Assembly: GCF_000003815.2 (NCBI RefSeq)
Contig: NC_049990.1
Location: 7,715,010 to 7,779,009, forward strand
Reading direction: 5' to 3'
DNA: 64,000 bases
From: Branchiostoma floridae
Taxonomy: Eukaryota; Chordata; Leptocardii; Amphioxiformes; Branchiostomatidae
The position numbers were made by a program, and so were the translations under genes. The notes under the pieces are model-generated. The model did no database searches, had not been told where the DNA came from, and saw nothing but the letters and a program-made list of their open reading frames with translations. Shown here in pieces: positions 13,440 to 24,500 of the stretch (position 1 is the stretch's first letter; the number at the start of each line of letters is the position of its first letter).

Positions 13440-13548
13440 AGCTGCTCTTGGGGGGGGGGGGGCGAAAACGCTAAAGGGGGGCGAAAACGCTAGTGATCTC
13501 GCCCCCCGGGGGGGCGAGATCGCCGGGGGGGGCGAGAACGCTGTCACA
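13440..13548. repeat. G/C-rich right subterminal repeats of the 3.9-kb element
   Basis: This stretch contains a long G run and several copies of GGGGCGAAAACGCTA or GGGGCGAGATCGC. They mirror the CTAGCGATCTCGCCCCCC copies at 9668-9825. Such clustered subterminal copies are often transposase-binding sites; that role is inferred. Confidence 0.7.
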
Positions 13549-13757
13549 CCGGGCGCTGTTTCCTTGCAGAGCTCTCTGTGTCTGGAAGGCAAGACGTACG
13601 TGTTTGGGACTTCCAAAGGCCCAGATCCAGAGGTAGCTGTCCCCGTATACTGACAGGTCAGACATCAAGGCTCTTGTAGTCTTTACCCTCGCCTTTTTTC
13701 TTCTTTTCATCTTGTATCTAGACGAAATAAAAAAAAAAACAAATAAAAAAAGTTTGT

Positions 13758-13763
<6 letters not shown>

Positions 13764-13809
<46 letters not shown>

Positions 13810-13811
13810 CG
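13764..13811. repeat. CA/TA microsatellite in intron 6 of gene B
   Basis: A (CA)n run followed by (TA)n. The homologous, longer tract in E is at 38201-38258. Confidence 0.9.
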
Positions 13812-14131
13812 CGCACAAACACAAACACACGCTTCTTTTCACCTTGTATCTAGGCAAAATGAAAAACAACAAATCAAAACAAAGTCAGTTTCACACACAC
13901 ACACATAAACACACACATGTGCTAAGCCATACAGAAAGTACCTGTATTCTATCATAGAGGGGTTGATGGGGATCAGATTGGTTTTGTTTCCAATGTCCTC
14001 CAAATATTCCTCGTCCATCGGAGCCATGTTGAACCTTAGTTATGAGAACATAAAAGGTTGAACAAATCCATGAAAATCAAATTAACCCAATTGAGCATGT
14101 CGACAAAACAAGCAAATGATAGACATAACAA

Positions 14132-14436
14132 AATAACCAGGTAACATCAATCTACAAAACCAGGTGACACTCATCAACATAACCAGGTAATACGCAACAT
14201 AACCAGGTACTCCTCATCAACATAACCAGGTAATGCCCATCAACAAAGCAGATAATACTTTTAAACAAACCAGGCAATACTCATCAACATAACCAGGTAA
14301 TACTCATCGACCTATTAAACCAGGTAATACTCATCAACATAACCAGGTAATACTCATCAACATAGCCAGGCAATACTCATCAATATAACTAGGTTATTCT
14401 CATTAACATATTATCAAGGGATACTCATTAATATAC
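14132..14436. repeat. 23-bp minisatellite in intron 5 of gene B
   Basis: A short array of the same AACATAACCAGGTAATACTC-type unit, about 13 partly degenerate copies. It is much shorter than in A or C and similar in length to that of E. Confidence 0.93.
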
Positions 14437-16565
14437 AGTGGTAGCACCTATCACAGCAAGGCATCCAAATGGGTTCGTTTTGTCTTAAATTAGCTTCTAA
14501 TGGTTCAAACAAATATTTTATTCAAATAACTATTGAGTAAAATCTTCTGTGCTGTTAGATTCTATCATACAGCATTTTGATCAGTACTTGTATACAATAT
14601 AGAACCCTACGCTTCCCGTCAGTATCCCTCCATTCCCTAATACACTGCAAGTATTGAAGCGTTTGTTCTCAAACGGACTCTCCTGCGTAGAAAAAGATAC
14701 GTGTACATGGTCTTGTGTTCTTATTAATGTCAAAACATTAGCTCAGCTGTAAGACTGTTAATAGCTTTGGACGTTGGCATCTGCTAGAAGTTTGAAGATT
14801 ATTATGAAGGGGGAAACTAAAACTCCAAACCTACTTTAGGAAATCCTTTGAAGATGTCTGGTGGCACTTTGACGATATTGGGGATCTTTAGAACGTTGTT
14901 CTCAACGTTGCCTTGTGTGACCAGAAAGCTCCCGTTCACAAAGCTTCTGTCGCGTAAGATTCTGTTCCTGCAAAGTTAAAGAGGGTCATGAAATGCAACT
15001 TTCAAACTGTTTTGTAGATAAAGCCGATAAGGAGTTCTTGCTTATCTAATCTTTATCAAATGCAATGGCTTGACAAATTGCATTATATACAGCATACATC
15101 ATTTACGCATGTCTTTTGGAGCTGAGTCCGATAGCATCTCGGGAAAGTGACTCGTACCGAAATAAATCTGCAGCTGTTTTGTTATAGACCCATCCAGGTG
15201 CTTCCGTCGGTATGGACTGCACAGCTGCCTGGTCGGCTAAAAACTTCTCCAGAGCAACTGATTCCTTCGGTATGTACTTCGCGTAAGCTGCAAATTTCTG
15301 CAATGGACTTAAGAAAAAAAAAAAAACGAAACAAAACAAAACATAAACATTTCCATGTATCCACATCACGGAGTGTGGCTTATGGTTGTACAAATGAGTG
15401 CATCTTCTATATTTCAAAGTACTGTACGTCTAATCTAATCATGGCTTTTCGTAATCGATGATGACACGCAAAGGAATTAGTGCGAAGATGTTTCATGAGT
15501 CTTATCTTAAAGCCTGGGACAACTTTTAGTAACATTTAAGGTTATTTCGTACTCTCAGGTCTTAAATGAAACTGGTCTCAGCAGGTACTGGCCTAGTGCT
15601 AGATGTCAGAAAATCCCGGCCAGAAGAAAATGTACGATCTTTCAACCCAACATCTAGTTGGAAACGGACGTCTCGTATGGGTAGGTGATTTTCACCGACA
15701 ACTTTATAAATGGCCTCAACATGGTAAAATATCGTATCACTTGTTCCTCTGTACCTTGTTTCACCAGTTTTAGGCTTTTCCATTGATGAGTTTGCAGTAC
15801 CGGTATTGCCCTCAAGTCTTCCACTGTAGTCACTGTCTGCTTCTTCGAGCTCGAGGCGAGAGCTGGAACTAAATCTTGTTTATTATCAGTTAAACAGCTA
15901 TTAGAAAATAATTGTAATAAGTATACCCTAATGACTACATATTAGATACCAGCTCTATGTTTGACGTCACAGATATCATTACATTTATTACAAGTGAATA
16001 AAGCAACATTATGCAGCAGTGACGCCTAGCTTTAAATCAAAGAACTGTAGTCCACTTGTTAACAAAATTATTATCTGAAAACCTAAAAGCACAATTGCAA
16101 TGGTGTTCGTTTTGAAATAAGTAGTTAGTTACCATAATAGATAGATATGATGCTATTTATTAAACTCGGTTATTTGGTCATAAACAATGTGTGGTCATCA
16201 AGTACAGCCTGGGACATGTTCATTAGATTATATTGATGACATCAACGTGCGTATCAATTTTCTGTCAGTTTCTAAAAAAAGGTTTTTTCAAACTGTAAAT
16301 TCGTAAAGACAGCAACCAGTAGAAAGCAAATATACGCTGTATATGTAACAGATATATCGGAAAACAATTACTGATATCATAAAATTCCAAGGTCAAATAA
16401 GACAACAAGAATGAAGTATCTATTGTTCGGTATTCCATACTTTGTGTGTTTAGTCATTTCTTTTTAACTTTCACGTAGATTTCATACGCACGCTCGCATC
16501 TGCTTTTGGGAGCACAGAGGATGTCATAAATCTAATCAAATCAACTTGACCTTACGTGATACGTA

Positions 16566-17877
16566 CTTCACCGGCCTCTCTGGGGGCATTGACGTAAGTT
16601 GTTGGGAGGGGGGGGGGTCGATTCGCGATTAGAATAAGCTGAGAATACTGAGAGTACGCCGAGAATTTAAGGAAAATATGCCACGAAAGGAAAAATGCCG
16701 GGAAAGGAATATATGCCGGGAATCTTGTATTAAGTCAATAGTATGTCCGGTAGTACTGGATGTCNNNNNNNNNNNNNNNNNNNNNNNNNNNNNNNNNNNN
16801 NNNNNNNNNNNNNNNNNNNNNNNNNNNNNNNNNNNNNNNNNNNNNNNNNNNNNNNNNNNNNNNNNNNNNNNNNNNNNNNNNNNNNNNNNNNNNNNNNNNN
16901 NNNNNNNNNNNNNNNNNNNNNNNNNNNNNNNNNNNNNNNNNNNNNNNNNNNNNNNNNNNNNNNNNNNNNNNNNNNNNNNNNNNNNNNNNNNNNNNNNNNN
17001 NNNNNNNNNNNNNNNNNNNNNNNNNNNNNNNNNNNNNNNNNNNNNNNNNNNNNNNNNNNNNNNNNNNNNNNNNNNNNNNNNNNNNNNNNNNNNNNNNNNN
17101 NNNNNNNNNNNNNNNNNNNNNNNNNNNNNNNNNNNNNNNNNNNNNNNNNNNNNNNNNNNNNNNNNNNNNNNNNNNNNNNNNNNNNNNNNNNNNNNNNNNN
17201 NNNNNNNNNNNNNNNNNNNNNNNNNNNNNNNNNNNNNNNNNNNNNNNNNNNNNNNNNNNNNNNNNNNNNNNNNNNNNNNNNNNNNNNNNNNNNNNNNNNN
17301 NNNNNNNNNNNNNNNNNNNNNNNNNNNNNNNNNNNNNNNNNNNNNNNNNNNNNNNNNNNNNNNNNNNNNNNNNNNNNNNNNNNNNNNNNNNNNNNNNNNN
17401 NNNNNNNNNNNNNNNNNNNNNNNNNNNNNNNNNNNNNNNNNNNNNNNNNNNNNNNNNNNNNNNNNNNNNNNNNNNNNNNNNNNNNNNNNNNNNNNNNNNN
17501 NNNNNNNNNNNNNNNNNNNNNNNNNNNNNNNNNNNNNNNNNNNNNNNNNNNNNNNNNNNNNNNNNNNNNNNNNNNNNNNNNNNNNNNNNNNNNNNNNNNN
17601 NNNNNNNNNNNNNNNNNNNNNNNNNNNNNNNNNNNNNNNNNNNNNNNNNNNNNNNNNNNNNNNNNNNNNNNNNNNNNNNNNNNNNNNNNNNNNNNNNNNN
17701 NNNNNNNNNNNNNNNNNNNNNNNNNNNNNNNNNNNNNNNNNNNNNNNNNNNNNNATTTTTCCTTCCGCGAAAAAATACCCCCCCCAGACAATCCCCACTA
17801 AAAAAACTCGAACAGAAAAACCCCCCCCCCCCCCCTCCCAACAACTTACGCAAATGCCCCCAGAGAGGCCGGTGAAG
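16566..17877. mobile_element. Inverted-repeat element in intron 1 of gene B (mostly assembly gap)
   Basis: A terminal inverted repeat of about 50 bp starts CTTCACCGGCCTCTCTGGGG at the left and recurs as its reverse complement at the right end, with only about two mismatches, and leads into G runs on the inner side. The paralogous intron of E lacks the insertion. Target-site duplication could not be resolved. Most of the interior is the 990-N gap. The left interior holds short GCCGGGAA- and GAGAAT-type repeats. No coding content can be assessed. Confidence 0.7.
16765..17754. other. Assembly gap
   Basis: A run of 990 N. Reading frames drawn across it have no meaning. Confidence 1.
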
Positions 17878-18531
17878 GAGGCTAGAAGCACTAAGTGCCT
17901 CACCTGCTAGCATTTCTTCGGGCCAGTTTTCTCCAGGGCAACATATCACCAGGAGGAATGGAACCACTGTTAGCGGTACCGGTACCAGCAACAGGACACA
18001 CGGTCGATGTTGACTTGTCATTTTGTCTCGTCACCAGGGAAGGCACAGACGCTAGACATATGAAATACAAAGAAACAAGACAGAAGATAAAACCTTAAAA
18101 AAATACAGATGTACAACTGAAAATAGCCAGTGGTCAAAGTATAAACGCAAGCAAACTTTTTAGTTTCTAAACTTTTTAGAGCTTGTGTCTACACAATATC
18201 TCGCCATGAATACCCTGCCATGCGTGAGGAAAAAAACTTAGGAATGGGGGAGCGCCCACCCCATTTTTTGCTACCTTTTTAGGATATTAATTTCTACGGA
18301 ACTTTGAGCCCTGGGACACTTGGAAGGAAGGTCCCTTGACCAATCTTCCTCCCCCCGATGTGCATGGCATTGATGAAGTGCAAATGTAGCTAACCTACGG
18401 ACATACATCAGGAACAACAAACACACCAACTGATTACAAGATGCCCCTGCCTTCACGGAGGTAATGACAACAGCACTAGCTTAGATATGATCACCCGTTC
18501 AGTCAGTTCAGAGCGAGCGTGTCACCTATCA

Positions 18532-18539
18532 TGACGTCA
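18532..18539. promoter_or_regulatory. CRE palindrome upstream of gene B
   Basis: A perfect TGACGTCA in the shared context ATCATGACGTCACCTCCC, about 0.5 kb upstream of the start codon of B. Confidence 0.5.
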
Positions 18540-19564
18540 CCTCCCCAACCCTCCAGGTCCTCCAGGTAACCTTGTCCAGTTTACACAAGGTCAACAAAGT
18601 AAATATTGGGAGGAAAGTTCCGGACGATCTCTGCCTTCCCCGCTTTTCGACACACAATAAAAGTGAATTCTGGCAGAAAACATCGAGATTTTTCCTCTCA
18701 ACAATACCTTAAGATAAATTTCACGCAAACAACAGGATTTCATAAATGCACAGCCGTTCTAATTTTGGGGTCGGCAAGGAACAAAACAAGCCAGTTGTTC
18801 AACATGCAAGCCAACCATGCACACTTTAAGATGCTCGTCATTCAAAGTTCTGCTTGGAGTCATTGTCAAACGTCTAGAAATAACAAATACACATTGAGCC
18901 TAGCAGTCGGCTTGGTTTTGTAGTTGTTAAGTAAGTAATTCTAGATCTTCATTTTTCCCCTCTGGAATAAATTGAGGAACGACGTGCAAGATGCGACCAG
19001 GCTGACAAATGAAATTAAGACCGCCACAGTAAACAGGTAAGTCAATGAGCAAAGACAGGCCGACTAGATTATGCCAATAGTTCGAACGGAAACAAACACA
19101 CATGTGTCGTGGGAGAGGTTTATTTTTTATGCTAGAGGTCAAAGGAAACAAGCTGACCTTGAGATGTGCTGTTGCCAACAACGCAGCTTCAAAGGACGAG
19201 TTGTGTCCAACAACCTTGAAAGTTAAGAATAAGGGTATACAGACCATGAAGGTTAACGTTGTGGGGGGTATTCGTGACAAATTGTGTACACAAACGACAC
19301 TAAGCTCAGACGATCTTTGATTTTACTCGCAAAGCTTGACCTTTGCCGCTCTACGCCACTTTACCCTCGGGCAAGTGATTATACATCGTCAAGCAGCTTT
19401 TCATACAACATGTTTCTATTGTATCACAAGTCGTTGGACAAGATGCCATAAGAGTCGGACTGGCTGCAAGTCAAATTTTTTTCGGTAAGAGGCGCTGTTG
19501 CACTGTTTTTGTTTCGTCAGCTGGTTAGTTGAGTTCATGTGCAGGTCACAGAATGCGCCACGGC

Positions 19565-20247
19565 TACTCTCCAAGCAGAGGTTAGGCTCCTGCCGTTTTT
19601 GACGACGCCTCAGATGAGTCGTCATGTGGTATATATTGCATTCAGTGTGCAAAAATTCTAGGAATTGCACAGGAATTTTTCCACAGGAATGCAGTATGCT
19701 GGGTATGCAAGCTCCCCTCCCCCAAATCTGTTCCAGACGTATCTCTGGTATGCAATGGTGGAATGTAGGTCACACGCTGGAGGAATTTGTCCTTTGAAAC
19801 TAGTGGTAGACAGGGAAAATCTGCACAATGGATCACGTTGTCTTGGTTGTTATGTTATGTTATGAGGGATACATTTTCTTTTCTAGAGCTTTTTCAAGCC
19901 ATACCCCACAGGCAGACAGGAAATACTTCTGTAGTGCTCAGCTGTAGGTTTAGGTCACTGGCAGACCATTGTGCTGTACCAGGGAGGGTACATTTCTGCT
20001 GGCTTTAGGTTTATGTTACAGGTGGGCTAGTATATTGTGCCAGGGATAGTGCGACAGGGAAGTTCCAGTCTATTTCTGATTTGAGCTGCATTGTTGCACC
20101 CTCAATCGTCGTCATGGCAATAATACATTTTTATTGCCAGTCTTGTTTAACGTTTTTTTAGTCGTTTTTATCGGGCTTTCTTTTTTGTCATTTTTTTTGC
20201 TGTGTCTAACCTAGGTTGGCCGGAGCCTAACCTCTGCTTGGAGAGTA
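19565..20247. mobile_element. Inverted-repeat transposon with 9-bp target duplication
   Basis: The element starts TACTCTCCAAGCAGAGGTTA and ends with the inverse complement of the same sequence. The flanks CGCCACGGC at 19556-19564 and 20248-20256 are identical, and the F-side interval shows the empty site. The 683-bp body has no transposase. A 9-bp duplication suggests a Mutator-like superfamily. The hairpin element at 52310-52462 has the same ends and is a related family member. Confidence 0.88.
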
Positions 20248-20349
20248 CGCCACGGCCACGCGTGTACTTTGTTGTCAATCAAAGTGTTCTTGCTGCAATG
20301 AGGAGATTTTCTCTTCTTAAAGTCTTTCATGAGTACGGTATGAACTGGA

Positions 20350-20428
20350 CACACGCGCGCGCGCGCGCGCACACACACACACACACAAACCAACACACAC
20401 ACACACACACACACACGCGCGCGCGCGC
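20350..20428. repeat. CG/CA microsatellite
   Basis: (CG)n, (CA)n and (CG)n blocks in succession. The paralogous tract lies at 44392-44494 beside F. Confidence 0.95.
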
Positions 20429-20712
20429 GGTGCCTAGCAGTGATTTTCAAGCAGAGCCTACAAAGGAAGCCAAAGACTGTACCTGAAGGCTCGCAATTCA
20501 GCCTTTTGGGTGATTAATGAACCAGTCCATAAAATGCAAACAATCTATATTTAATAGCAGTTATACATATAGTCAGTCGTAATATATCAGAGTGTGATTT
20601 AGATTGAAAAAGCTTACTAAGCGACTGTAAAATATTATCTCGAGGAAGTGCTTGTACGTGTATTTTGAAGGAACAGAATTCATCTCTACTTCTATTGCAT
20701 AATATTGTCCGC

Positions 20713-21488
20713 TCATTGACATGCGCGGGTTGTCAGACGAAGAACCCCGGTGTTGTGGAGATGCTGCAGTTGTCTGAACTCATCAGATATTCTGTGAAAT
20801 TTTGTGGCGAAGGCATTGTCATAGTAATGCTCAGTCAGACGTCTGTTGTTCCTGTCGGAGTGGAAGGGCCAGAAACCGTACAGGTGCACCTCTTCGCATA
20901 GCTGTGTGGCCAAACCCACAAACAGAAGTCCTAGATGATCATAAATAACGGAAATTGAGTACAAAAGAATAAATGGATTTATAAGAATAAAATACACAGG
21001 AAAGGGAATGTAAAATGAAATTCGGAGAGACAATAAGTATATGATCAGAATAAGGAATATATTGATAAAACCAATTATTCATGCATTTTGTATGATATAT
21101 TAGTGTTGCAGCTTACGATACCCACCTGACGACGCCTTCTGCGCCCTGATTCCATTATTTTTCCAAAATGATTTCATCGATCCTGTTACACGTGGATATG
21201 GTAAGATGACTTGGTTCCGGGCGCTGTTTCCTTGGAGGGCCTGCTGTGCTTTGAAGGCGTGATCAGCGTTAGTGGCAGTTTCAAAGGCCCAGATCCAGAG
21301 GTAGCTGTCTCCGTATACTGACAGGTCAGACATCAAGGCTCTAACGTTTATAGTCTTTACCGTCACCTTTCTTGTTCCTCCATAGTTGTACCTAGACAAA
21401 ATGGAAAATAAGTCAGTGTCGATTCACAACTGCAAAGTTCACATCACACACATTCGCACGCACACACACACACACACACATACACCGT

Positions 21489-21524
<36 letters not shown>

Positions 21525-24500
21525 AATAAAAGCACACGCACCTACAAATACACACAAACACGAATTCCAAGTAGTGACTTTGCTAGCGACAGACAACAGC
21601 TAAATGCATTAGTAATAATCAGCATGAAAGAGGTTTTACACGCTTTTTGATAGTACATGATATGTATACATGCCCATTCATTCTAATTGTTGCACGTTGT
21701 ATATATACATATAGTGTATATACGGGCCAGTAATATGTAGATGTAAAACAACAAGAGTCGACATGACATGACATGACATGAAAAGTACATTAAACAGTGT
21801 ATAAAGGCCTCATTTACACAGAGAAGCGTCAGTTGACGCTTGTGTACATCTGGCCATTGTAAAAGCTGTTTTGTGTCTTCCACCAAATGATGCAGAAATT
21901 TTCGCGGTGGTATAATGTTTTCACGTTGCCAATTCACCGCGAAGATAAAACCACCGCGAAAATGTTTCCATGGCAGCAAGAGAGTACAGTGCATAGTGCT
22001 ACCGCGAATTCAAAACCAACGAAAACAGCCCTTTTCCCGGTATAGTGAAATTAAATTCCCGCTAACTTAAATGCATTTCAGATCCTGTGTTGCCATTCTC
22101 TTTTTAAATCTCAACATGATGATAAGACATAAAGAAAGTACCTGTATCTGATCATAGAGGGGTTGATGGTGATCAGACTGGTTTTCTTTCCGATGTCCTC
22201 CAAATATTCCTCGTACATCGGAGCCATGTTGAACCTACAAGTTACGAGGAGATAAAAGGTAAACAAATCCTTGAATAGAAAAAAAATTGAAAAACAATTG
22301 CACACTTGTCAACAAAAACGCAAGCAATAGACATAACAAAATAACCAGGTAACAAAATCTAGAAAACAAGATAATACTTATGAACATAATCAGGTAATAC
22401 TCATCAAAATAACCTGGTGATACTCATCAACGAGCCAGGTAATACTCATCAACATAACCAGGTAATACTCATCATCATAACCAGGTAATACTCATCAACA
22501 TAACCAGGTAATACTCATCAACATAACCAGGTAATACTCATCAACATAACCAGGTAATACTCAACATAACCAGGTAATACTCATCAACATAACCAGGTAA
22601 TACTCATCAACACAACCAGGTAATACTCATCAACATAACCAGGTAATACTCATCAACATAACCAGGTAATACTCATCAACATAACCTGAGGTACTACTCA
22701 TCAACATAACCAGGTGATACTCATCAACATAACCAGGTAATACTCATCAACATAACCTGGTGATACTCATCAACGAGCCAGGTAATACTCATCAACATAA
22801 CCAGGTAATACTCATCAACATAACCAGGTAATACTCATCAACATAACCAGGTAATACTCATCAACATAACCAGGTAATACTCATCAACATAACCAGGTAA
22901 TACTCAACATAACCAGGTAATACTCATCAACATAACCAGGTAATACTCATCAACATAACCAGGTAATACTCATCAACATAACCAGGTAATACTCATCAAC
23001 ATAACCAGGTAATACTCATCAACACAACCAGGTAATACTCATCAACATAACCAGGTAATACTCATCAACATAACCAGGTAATACTCATCAACATAACCAG
23101 GTAATACTCATCAACATAACCAGGTAATACTCATCAACATAACCAGGTAATACTCATCAACATAACCAGGTAATACTCATCAACATAACCAGGTGATACT
23201 CATCAACATAACCAGGTAATACTCATCAACATAACCTGAGGTACTACTCATCAACATAACCAGGTGATACTCATCAACATAACCAGGTAATACTCATCAA
23301 CGAGCCAGGTAATACTCATCAACATAACCAGGTAATACTCATCAACATAACCAGGTAATACTCATCAACGTAAGCAGGCAATACTCAACATAACCAGGTA
23401 ATACCCATCAACGAGCCAGGTAATACTCATCAACATAACCAGGTGATACCCATCAACATAACCAGGTAATACTCATCAACGTAACCAGGCAATACTCATC
23501 AACATAACCAGGTAATACTCATCAACATAACCAGGTAATACTCATCAACATAACCAGGTAATACTCATCAACATAACCAGGTAATACTCATCAACATAAC
23601 CAGGTAATACTCAACATAACCAGGTAATACTCATCAACATAACCAGGTAATACTCATCAACATAACCAGGTAATACTCATCAACATAACCAGGTAATACT
23701 CATCAACATAACCAGGTAATACTCATCAACACAACCAGGTAATACTCATCAACATAACCAGGTAATACTCATCAACATAACCAGGTAATACTCATCAACA
23801 TAACCTGAGGTACTACTCATCAACATAACCAGGTGATACTCATCAACATAACCAGGTAATACTCATCAACATAACCTGGTGATACTCATCAACGAGCCAG
23901 GTAATACTCATCAACATAACCAGGTAATACTCATCAACATAACCAGGTAATACTCATCAACATAACCAGGTAATACTCATCAACATAACCAGGCAATACT
24001 CATCAACATAACCAGGTAATACTCATCAACATAACCAGGTAATACTCATCAACATAACCAGGTAATACTCATCAACATAACNNNNNNNNNNNNNNNNNNN
24101 NNNNNNNNNNNNNNNNNNNNNNNNNNNNNNNNNNNNNNNNNNNNNNNNNNNNNNNNNNNNNNNNNNNNNNNNNNNNNNNNNNNNNNCATCAACGAGCCAG
24201 GTAATACTCATCAACATAACCAGGTAATACTCATCAACATAACCAGGTAATACTCATCAACGTAAGCAGGCAATACTCAACATAACCAGGTAATACCCAT
24301 CAACGAGCCAGGTAATACTCATCAACATAACCAGGTGATACCCATCAACATAACCAGGTAATACTCATCAACGTAACCAGGCAATACTCATCAATATAAC
24401 CAGGTAATACTCATTAACATAACCATGTGATTCTCATCAACGCAATAAGGTAATACTAATTAACATAAGTATACAGTTAAATCTATTAGATCCTACTATA

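Larger units (their letters stand above)
9668..13548. mobile_element. Inverted-repeat DNA transposon inserted in exon 7 of gene B
   Basis: The element begins TGTGACAGCGATCTCGCC and ends with the inverse complement of TGTGACAGCGTTCTCGCC. It is flanked on both sides by CCGG (9664-9667 and 13549-13552), and E shows the unoccupied site TTCCGGGCG. Both ends carry several subterminal copies of a GCGATCTCGCCCCCC-like motif in G/C-rich sequence. No transposase is visible in the interior, which is AT-rich and holds a nested LINE fragment, so it is non-autonomous. TGT..ACA ends with a 4-bp duplication fit the Ginger-type superfamily best in my judgement; Academ-like or another superfamily is possible. 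Confidence 0.85.
9022..18021 (-). pseudogene. Alpha-2,8-sialyltransferase gene B, disrupted
   Basis: All eight exons of the ST8Sia gene are recognisable: 17904-18021, 15755-15862, 15158-15307, 14835-14967, 14611-14682, 13942-14034, 9573-9667 joined to 13553-13717, and 9022-9239. Three lesions are visible when compared with paralogue E. Exon 1 has lost 28 bp and gained 6 bp, which destroys the frame after the membrane anchor. Exon 5 has lost its last 41 bp, removing [14 protein letters not shown], the second half of motif L, although a GT donor remains at the junction. Exon 7 is split by a 3881-bp inverted-repeat transposon flanked by CCGG. Intron 1 also holds a second inverted-repeat insertion with an assembly gap. 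Like E, its motif S reads STGLRM rather than SSGLLL, placing an arginine in a normally hydrophobic stretch. No functional enzyme is expected. Confidence 0.88.
18022..20712. other. Intergenic interval between genes B and C
   Basis: 5' flank of B and 3' flank of C. It holds the CRE at 18532-18539, the recurrent exon-like block (about 18955-19042) ending in CAGGTAAG on the plus strand, a 683-bp inverted-repeat transposon (19565-20247) and a CA/CG microsatellite (20350-20428). It matches the E-F interval except for the transposon. No gene is supported. Confidence 0.8.

Noticed and set aside
16629-18021. Long reading frames of about 350-430 codons across 16765-17754
   Set aside because: They exist only because N is read through. 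The real content at the right end is exon 1 of gene B with a frameshift.
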